Source: Pilatotrama ljubarskyi
Taxonomy: Eukaryota; Basidiomycota; Agaricomycetes; Polyporales; Polyporaceae
Length of the DNA: 64,000 bases
NCBI GenBank assembly: GCA_022385805.1
Contig: MU277687.1
Location: 88,285 to 152,284, forward strand
Direction: 5' to 3'
Both the position numbers and the translations under genes were made by a program. A model generated the notes under the pieces. That model did no database searches. It had not been told where the DNA came from and saw nothing but the letters and a program-made list of their open reading frames with translations. Below are positions 57,375-64,000 of the stretch, piece by piece. The stretch's first letter is position 1. Every line of letters begins with the position of its first letter.

Positions 57375-59300
57375 TGGTTCGAAGAAGTGGCTGTCACGAC
57401 GTACTCGCGATACACTCAGCGGTACAGCACGTAGTCACGTACCTATCCTTTCTGAACGCAGGATCCCCGGGTCAAAGGCCTGTCCATCATGCAGAGGTCC
57501 AAGACAAGAGTCAACAGTGTACGGTGGGATCCAGAATCCGCGGTCAGGACCGTCAGGGCGGTGTGCATAAGTTGAGGCCGAGTGAGGCGGTCGGCGGCAC
57601 GACTGGTCTCAGGCTCTCAGCGTGCGCGGAGCGCCGGAGTCACGCGTGACGCGTCGACCGAGGCAGAAAAGTCCGCCTGCGAGTGCCGCACAGTGAACGC
57701 GTGTATGCACTTCTCTCGGACAGTACTTACCAACCCGGTATCGCTGAGCTGTCCGGACCGCTGTTTGCCAGACAAGACGTCACGCGTTACATATACTCTC
57801 CAGGTTGCGCCCCGCCTTAAATACCGCTGCATCGATCCCTCAGCCATGGTCAACATCGTCTCCTCCTTCAGAGCCCTCATCCATCGTTTCCTCGGACGTC
57901 GAATGGCAGACCAGACTACTCTGAGAGTCCTTCTCCACGAAAACGGTAGTAGGGATCCGCGTTATCTCGACGTGGAGATGTTCGAGGACAAGCTCGTGGA
58001 CGCTTGTCGACGCGACGATAGACGGGACATCCTCAGCCGGTGCGTCATCAGCCGAGTGGTGCTTTACAAGCAAGAGGGCATGCCGGAGCACGAGTATATC
58101 GTTGCCGATGTAGTCGTCCCCGACTCCGATGGTACACCCGCGCGCCCTCTTGGTGGACTGAAAGCGGAGCGCACTGTGGCGACGGAAGACGGCGGCTGCA
58201 CCAACCACAGCAAAGCAGTGTTGTCCCCCGCCTCCTCGTCAGGCGTGACCATCCCTGCTCTCGATCGCTTCTTTGTCTGGGACCCGCCAACGGCGTCGAT
58301 GATACCGAACGACCACCAAGTGGCGTATGCGCATGATTTCCCAGTTTCCGATAGGCCCTCCATCGCGCTTCTCATTGCCACCGCCTCAGTCCTCCATGAA
58401 GAGGCCCCCAACTACTTCGTCAGAACCCACCAGTGCTACTGGTTCGCAGGGGTGCTCTTCCGCATGCTCGTCGGTGAAGCTTCTCAGCAGCTACCCCTTC
58501 GGCCCGGTGTCGCCATCTCTGTGGCCGATGAACCCCGAACAGTCAACGCGGGAACGTTCTTGGACGTATTCAACATTGTCACGAAGGAGGATATCCGGCA
58601 GACCGTCGATGCAATCAAGAGTAATGTCCTCAGCAAAGAAGCGCGGATCCAAGACCGACTTCGGGCCTTGCGGGCAGAGCACGAGGCGGAGCAGCAAAGG
58701 GCTCGCGCGTCCAGGGAAGCACTGGAGAGGGAGGCCGAAGCGGCGAAGAGGACGCTCGAGGAGGAGAGGGCAGAGCGCGAGGCGGAGCAGCAAAGGGCTC
58801 GCGCGACCAGGGAAGCACTGGAGGGGAAGGCCGAAGTGGCGAACAGGGAGGCCGAAGCAGCGAAGAGGAGGGCTGAAGCAGCGGAGCAGGCGCTCGAGGA
58901 CCTTAGGGCGCAATTGGCCAAGGTACATCACGATGATGTGCCTACATCGTCCGCCCCACTGGCAGGCTGATCCAGGTATGTCCCTACTCTCTTACTGCCG
59001 TGCGGCGTATGCACATTGCTGAGTTGTCGAACATTTTAAGTCACGGCGCCTGGACTGTCCAACTCATGCCTCCCATATTGACTTCGCCCTCGTTCGCTTG
59101 CGTGGCGAGTTGTACGTGTACTAATACCCCGGAGTCGCCTATCTGTTCTACATCTTCATGTTTTGTCCTTTTGCATGCTAGGAATCGCTCTCATGTATGT
59201 CTATGTTGCTCTTTTGCATTCTTGCTTCATGTACATCGCTATGCATCCCACACTATGTACCAGCCCGTTGCTATGAATCCTGTCGAGTGAAGGCTAAATT
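57375..59300 (+). repeat. Duplicated block, inverted relative to about 35440-37300
   Basis: The CYWFA copy 2 gene together with about 470 bp of upstream and 330 bp of downstream DNA aligns with the copy 1 block on the opposite strand. Downstream both continue with GGCTGATCCAGGTATGTCCC, GTATGCACATTGCTGAGTTG and CTTCATGTTTTGTCC. Identity is partial, so the duplication is not recent. Confidence 0.7.
57846..58970 (+). CDS. CYWFA-family protein, copy 2 (most complete)
   Basis: Intronless, 374 aa, start MVNIVSSFRALIHRFLG. Regions: helix-rich N-terminus (1-75); MPEHEYIVADVVVPDSDGTP with His82; Ser-rich linker (about 118-135); a block with RPSIALLIATASVLHEEAPN and HQCYWFAGVLFRMLVG, Cys197 at 58434-58436; then a coiled coil (about 255-355) and the tail VHHDDVPTSSAPLAG. 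The coiled coil contains a 96-bp (32-residue) tandem duplication, with copies starting at 58683 and 58779. I know no named family; proteins with a CYWFA-like block are common, expanded and unannotated in mushrooms as far as I recall. A His/Cys hydrolase-like fold is a guess. No signal peptide or membrane segment. Confidence 0.75.
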   Translation: MVNIVSSFRALIHRFLGRRMADQTTLRVLLHENGSRDPRYLDVEMFEDKLVDACRRDDRRDILSRCVISRVVLYKQEGMPEHEYIVADVVVPDSDGTPARPLGGLKAERTVATEDGGCTNHSKAVLSPASSSGVTIPALDRFFVWDPPTASMIPNDHQVAYAHDFPVSDRPSIALLIATASVLHEEAPNYFVRTHQCYWFAGVLFRMLVGEASQQLPLRPGVAISVADEPRTVNAGTFLDVFNIVTKEDIRQTVDAIKSNVLSKEARIQDRLRALRAEHEAEQQRARASREALEREAEAAKRTLEEERAEREAEQQRARATREALEGKAEVANREAEAAKRRAEAAEQALEDLRAQLAKVHHDDVPTSSAPLAG

Positions 59301-59573
59301 GTGAACGCCCGCAGTTGCCGACGCACATGCGCGTCTTCATTACTCCCAGTGCGGCGGAACTCCCCCACTATCATTAGACGGAATCATCGTCGTTTCGCAC
59401 TGCACCTCAGTGTCATTACTGCTCATTTCATCTTCACCGAGCCAAGGTAGGGAGCGCTGCGCCATCGATCCCGACCTACCACGAACCTCTAAGAACCTCC
59501 AGCCTGGGCATCCATAGTAGACATCCTGACTACCACTGTATCTCCTCTCGAGATCTCAAACCCTTCGTCCGTC
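58971..59573. other. Downstream flank of copy 2
   Basis: To about 59300 this is the duplicated 3' flank; the rest shows no gene. Confidence 0.5.
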
Positions 59574-59734
59574 ATGTCCTGGGACCCCCGAAGACGCATG
59601 TCCCTACCTTCAGCTTTCTTATGCATCGTAGGTGCGGAGAATATCCGGCCACTTTCAGCGCACCGTTTCTCGAGGACGGTTTCGCGATGGCATCCTGGAC
59701 TCGAGGCATCACGTACTACTATGGTCGAGACATT

Positions 59735-59900
59735 GTCTCCATATCTCGTATCAACGCCGTCGCGAGCGCTCTACCAGGAGAACGGCAGCTCCGAGCACGA
59801 GCACATTGTCGTCAATGTTGTTGCGCCCGAGTTGGCAACGCCCGGCGAGCGCAGTGCAGGTGCACTCAACTCCATCGGACCGCGGCGGAAGGCCGACTAG
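59735..59900 (+). pseudogene. CYWFA-family relic 2
   Basis: Text GRDIVSISRINAV in one frame and then YQENGSSEHEHIVVNVVAPE in another matches RRDILSRCVISRVV...EHEYIVADVVVP of copy 2 with a frameshift between. A stop follows at 59898-59900. The rest of the gene is missing. Confidence 0.55.
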
Positions 59901-60044
59901 GATGGCACGGGCAGGACGATACTTGATCGCTACGAGATGCCCTCCGAGTCGCTCGCCTTATCAGGCGCGGCCGCGCCTCTTTCCGACGACTGCTCAGTCA
60001 TGAACAAGCCAGCGCAATCAGCGGTCCCTCGTCGGCATCGGTTG

Positions 60045-60310
60045 TGTTAATTCCTGTATACCGGTCAGCCGGGACCGTCTCAGATGGTAGGGGAACCAGC
60101 TGTATTGTACCTGTATACCGGTCAGCCGGGACCGTCTAGGTACAACGTGAGTGAGGTATCGTAATGGTACGTAGCGGGGACACATACCTCAGATGGTAGG
60201 GAACCAGCTGAGGTACGGCCATGCGTGATGCGGGTATATAAGTACGGGCGCTTAGGGGAAGCGATTAGGACGAAGCCGAACCGCGATGTCAGAGCATCGC
60301 GATTCTAACA
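60045..60310 (-). repeat. 3' LTR of Ty1/copia element
   Basis: 266 bp with perfect TGTTA...TAACA ends. In the element's sense (minus) direction it follows a purine-rich GAGGAGGAG tract at 60311-60319, the expected polypurine primer. A TATA-like ATATA lies inside near 60236-60242. A 28-bp direct repeat (60053-60080 and 60110-60137) has a 57-bp period. The matching 5' LTR is beyond the window. Confidence 0.75.
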
Positions 60311-60505
60311 CTCCTCCTCAGCGCGGTGAGTGCGTAGACGAGAGAATGAGCGTGGGATGTAACGTAGGGGAGATGTATCGTAACGGTAATCGTAATGGTG
60401 TCATCGCGGGGTCGTAGCATCATGACGATTCTGGGATTCGGAACTCCTCCTTCCCTTCGAAAGAACTCCTCCTCGCCCCGAAAGACTCCTCCTCGCATGG
60501 AGCGT

Positions 60506-63500
60506 TTAGTGTAGGCCGAGATACCCTCGGAGTTTGACAAAGGGCGGTCCACCGAGAGCTTTGGTGAAGATGTCGGCGATATTGTCGGTGGAGGGGACCC
60601 AGTGGGGAAGGAGCTGATCGGAGTTGGTGTATGTGCGAATGATGTGGTACTTGACCTCGATGTGTTTGGTGCGCGCGTGGAAAGAGGGATCGACGCAGAG
60701 ACGTTCCGCGCCGGTATTGTCGAGACAGAGGGGGGACACTTCCGCTTGGGGGAAACCAATAGCGGCGAGCACACCACGCAGCCAGATACATTCTTTACTT
60801 GCCTCGGACGCGGCCATGTACTCAGCCTCAGTTGAGGAGTCAGCGGGGGTCGGTTGCTTTCGAGCGCACCAGGAAACCATGCCCGATCTGAGCGAGAAGC
60901 AGTACCCGGCGATGGAGCGTCGACTGTCCAGGCAGCCAGCATGGTCAGAGTCGGAGTACCCCAGTAGGAAGGCTGGGCGAGAGCCACCAAGATGGAGGGC
61001 GAGCGCGCGAGTGCCCTTAAGGTAGCGGACGACACGTTTTGCCGCATCCCAGTGCGCGCGACCGTAGCAATCGAGGAACTGAGAGAGTTGCTGGACGGCG
61101 AAGGAAATGTCGGGTCGAGAGCCGACGGCGACGTAGTTGAGACTGCCGACAAGGGCGCGGTATGGCCAGGACGAGGCGGCTGACTTTTCCTCGTCAGTAG
61201 TAGGACACTGGGAACGCCGGAGCTTCGTATCCATGGGGGGATTGACAGGGTAGGCGTCGTCCATGCCGAACTGCGTGACGATACGGTCGATGAGGGCTGT
61301 CTGGGAGATGCGAATGGTACGGGCAGCGCGGTTGCGTTCGATAGCGATGCCAACACAGAACCGGGCTTCACCAAGGTCGGAGATGGTCCACTTGCGACGA
61401 AGGTCGTCCTGAAAGCGAGCGCCGGCAGCGGGAGTGCTGGCAATCGCGAGGAAGTCGTCGACGTGGACGCCGGTGATGACCGTGCCGTCGTCCGTAGTGC
61501 AGTGGTAGAGACAGTACTCGCTTTCGACACGAATGAAGCCGAGGGAGGTAAGATGGTCGTGCATCGTGCGGTTCCAGGTGCGACCGCCTTGCGGCATGCC
61601 GTAGAGCCCTTTGTGGAGTTCCCAGACCCAGTCTTCCCGGCCGGGCTCCTCGAAGCCTTTGGGCTGTTCCATGTAGCAGATCTCGTTATCAGGAAGGAGA
61701 CCATAGAGGAAGGCGGTCTTGACGTCGACCTGCAAGAGCTCCCAGTCGAGCGAAGCGGCGAGGTGGAGAAGGACACGGAACGATTCCATGCGCATGGTGG
61801 GCGAGGTCGTCCGATTGTAATCCTGCCCCCAGACCGCCTCATACCCCTTACACACCCAGCGCGCTTTAAAGCGCACGGGGTTCCCGTTCTCGTCACGCTT
61901 GAGACGAAAAATGGGCTTACCGTGCATGACCTTGCGGCCATAAGGGACAGAGCGACGGGGGATGAGCTTGTAGACGCCCATGTCACGGATGGACGTGAAC
62001 TCGTCCTTGAGGGCAGCGGTCCATTCCGCAGAGAAGGGACTGGAAAGGGCCTCCTTAAGAGAGGTGGGGTCGCCAGCGTAGTCGTGGTCGAGCTGGAGAG
62101 TGGCTGCGAGAGCGAGGTCGAGATCAGTGAAAGTATCGAGCTCTTTCTCGAGACGAGAAGTGACACGCTCAGTGCGAGCCGCGCGGACGCGGTCACCACT
62201 TGCCTTGCATTCCGCGACAGCACGCTCGAGGGCAGACACGTACGGCAGGTCCTCGGCCTCAGCGCGACGAGCGGAAGGCACAGCGGAGCGGCCGGAGTGG
62301 CGAGGCGAGGCAGGACCAGACGCGGTCACGTGGTCGTGGGACGGAGGCGCGGAGGCAGAGGGCGCCGGAGGCGATGGGTTCACGGGAGGGGAGGGAGCAG
62401 GGATAAGGGGAAGGAGGGAAGGGGGAGGTGCAGGACAGGTATGAGGGATGCTGGGAGTGAAGGTTGGGTTATCTGGCCACTCGTCATGAGCAGGTGGCGC
62501 AGGATGAGAGGAGGGGGACGCGGACGGAGGCGACGGAGTAGGAGCAGGAGGTGACTCATGGGATTCAATGAATGAGACGTGGTAGGATTCGATGACACGT
62601 CGAGTTGAGGGATGGTAACAGCGATAGGTTTTGGAATTAAGACCGTAGCCGATGAGGATGCATTCAAAAGAACGAGCGTAAAGTTTTGGATTGTGGGTGT
62701 TGACGAGGACAAAGGCGCGGCAGCCAATCTCGCGTAGGTGGCGCAGGGAGGGAGCTCGTCCAAACCAGGCCTCGTATGGGGTCACGCCACTCGGGAGGGA
62801 CGCGGAGGGGGTGCGATTTGACAGGTAGCACGCGGTAACGTAGAACTCGTCCCACCGATCCTCAGGAACGCCAGCCTGAATGCGCATAGCACGAGATTTC
62901 CCCATGAAAGTACGGTGAATGCGTTCGGCCTTGCCATTTTGAGCTGAGGTATGGGGCGCCGTAATCTCCCAGAGGACGCCAAGCGTCCTGCAGACGTCTT
63001 TGATCTCCTTGGTCAGGCACTCGCCGCGGTCCATGACAATTTTACGAACGGGGCATCCTTCCGCACGGCGCGCGACGATGAAATTGCGTAAAGCAGGCCC
63101 ACAGTGGCCCTTGGTCGGGAGTGGGAACGACCACGCGTAGGAGGAAAAGTCGTCTATTATGTCGAGAGGAACAACGTTGCCACTAGCCAAGACTTTACAC
63201 TGGGTTCCCGCCGCATCTAGGAAGAAAGTACCGCCCCGCTCCTTACTGCGCTCCCCCTCTCGCACGGACGGCACAGGCGTACGCGTCTGCTTGCCAAGGA
63301 TGCAAGAGTCACACTTGGGCGGAGGAGAGGAGAGGTTCACGGGCGTACCAGATGCGCGGACAGCCTTGGCGACGGTGTGTGTAGCACGATAGTTCGCGTG
63401 ACCGAGACGACGATGCCAGTTTCGAGAGTGGGGACCGACGCCGAGACGAGGGCAGCGTGGACGCGTGGAGATTGACCAGAGAGCGCGTAGAGACCACGGT

Positions 63501-64000
63501 TGACACGAGTCCCAGTGAAGAAAGCAGCACCAGAGCGATGGCGGACAGTGACGCCGTCAGCAGCGAAGTCCACCAGATAGCCGTGAGGGCCGTCGCACAG
63601 AGCGCGAACGGAGATCAGGCGGACCGTCGCGCTGGGCACGTAGAGAGCGTTCTCGAGGACGAGACGTTTGCCACGTCCGACGGTGAGGTGGATTTGACCA
63701 ATACCGACCGCGTAGATGAGGCTACCGTTGACACCGCGGATACCGCGAGGCGCGATGGGTGCGAGAGTCGTGAAGTCAGAGCGAAGCGGCGAAACATGCG
63801 TCGAAGCACCCGAGTCGAACAGGAAGGGTTCAGGTGCGGAGGTGGATGCGACAAGAGCCTGTTCGTTAGACCAGTCGACAGAGGTGACTGTTAGGAACCG
63901 TGCGGGGGTAAGACCGGAATCCCTGAGGCCGGAAGACGGAAGGCCGATATCGGACCGGAAGGGTCCGATCGGAAACCGGTCGGAGTCCACACGGTACTGG
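60506..64000 (-). pseudogene. Copia Pol polyprotein, partial, one frameshift
   Basis: Two frames cover it. 64000 to about 63400 (open to the window edge) carries the aspartic-protease motif LFDSGASTHVS. About 63430-60506 carries pre-integrase WHRRLGHA, zinc-like CDSCILGKQTR, the integrase core, and the reverse transcriptase segments DVKTAFLYG and VDDFLAI. Then RNase H with GYSDSDHAGCLDSRRSIAG and STEAEYMAAS, ending ALGGPPFVKLRGYLGLH. The frame changes by one base near 63415-63425, just before WHRRLGH, so the single polyprotein usual for copia is broken or the base is a sequencing error. A 644-aa frame at 60289-62223 on the same strand is a shadow. Confidence 0.85.

Larger units (their letters stand above)
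60045..64000 (-). mobile_element. Ty1/copia LTR retrotransposon, 3' portion
   Basis: Runs from the 3' LTR through RNase H, reverse transcriptase, integrase and protease up to the window edge. The order protease-integrase-RT-RNase H defines copia rather than gypsy type. The gag part and 5' LTR are not in the window. Confidence 0.9.

Noticed and set aside
60289..62223. 644-aa open frame on the minus strand
   Set aside because: It overlaps the copia Pol frame out of register; Ser/Pro/Thr-skewed shadow text with no motif, while the other frame has clear RT and RNase H motifs.
1..64000. CRISPR arrays, riboswitches, prokaryotic operons or rho-independent terminators
   Set aside because: No regularly spaced repeats; the intron-rich gene structure shows a fungal nuclear genome where these are not expected.

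Overview
This is nuclear DNA from a filamentous basidiomycete, most likely an Agaricomycete. Genes are densely packed on both strands. They are split by many short GT-AG introns, mostly 50-75 nt, coding exons are GC-rich at third positions, and there is an LTR retrotransposon plus short inverted-repeat transposons. No bacterial, phage or CRISPR features were seen. All gene models below were built by eye by joining reading frames at splice sites, and the summed exon lengths were checked for frame.

Layout. 0-5.4 kb: 3' end of a C1-like zinc-finger protein, argininosuccinate synthase ARG1 (+), and an F-box protein (-). 5.8-6.7 kb: a TIR element with TA target duplication. 7-17 kb: RNA polymerase III second-largest subunit RPC2 (+, 15 exons with a 7-nt microexon), the E2 enzyme UBC7/UBE2G2 (+), and D-arabinono-1,4-lactone oxidase ALO1 (-). 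19.5-23.4 kb: an 18-exon HSPA12-like Hsp70-family ATPase (-). 26-31.3 kb: a CBP6/UQCC2-like mitochondrial factor (+), NOC2 (-) and a UBE2G1-type E2 (+). 32-35 kb: two adjacent minus-strand genes, a UPF0261/Tm-1-like protein and a TIM-barrel protein, which together correspond to the two halves of plant Tm-1.

35.3-42 kb is an accessory island. It holds two copies of an unrecognised family carrying an EHEYIV-type His motif, a CYWFA motif and a C-terminal coiled coil, a second TIR element interrupted by a 625-bp assembly gap, and gene relics. 42-56.9 kb is again housekeeping: SFT2 (+), NUP192 (-), NAA30 (+), the ER chaperone KAR2/BiP (+) and an ACOT9-like acyl-CoA thioesterase (+). 57.3-60 kb holds the third and best-preserved family member, in an inverted duplicate of the 35-37 kb block, followed by a relic. 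60-64 kb is a Ty1/copia element on the minus strand with its 3' LTR; the 5' part lies outside the window.

Working together: UBC7, the UBE2G1-type E2 and KAR2 all relate to ER protein quality control, and NOC2 and RPC2 to ribosome production, but eukaryotic neighbours need not be functionally linked. The part with most room for discovery is the CYWFA family. It has three copies that share promoter-side and 3' flanks, one has lost the putative Cys, one is frameshifted, and decayed fragments lie nearby, all next to mobile DNA.
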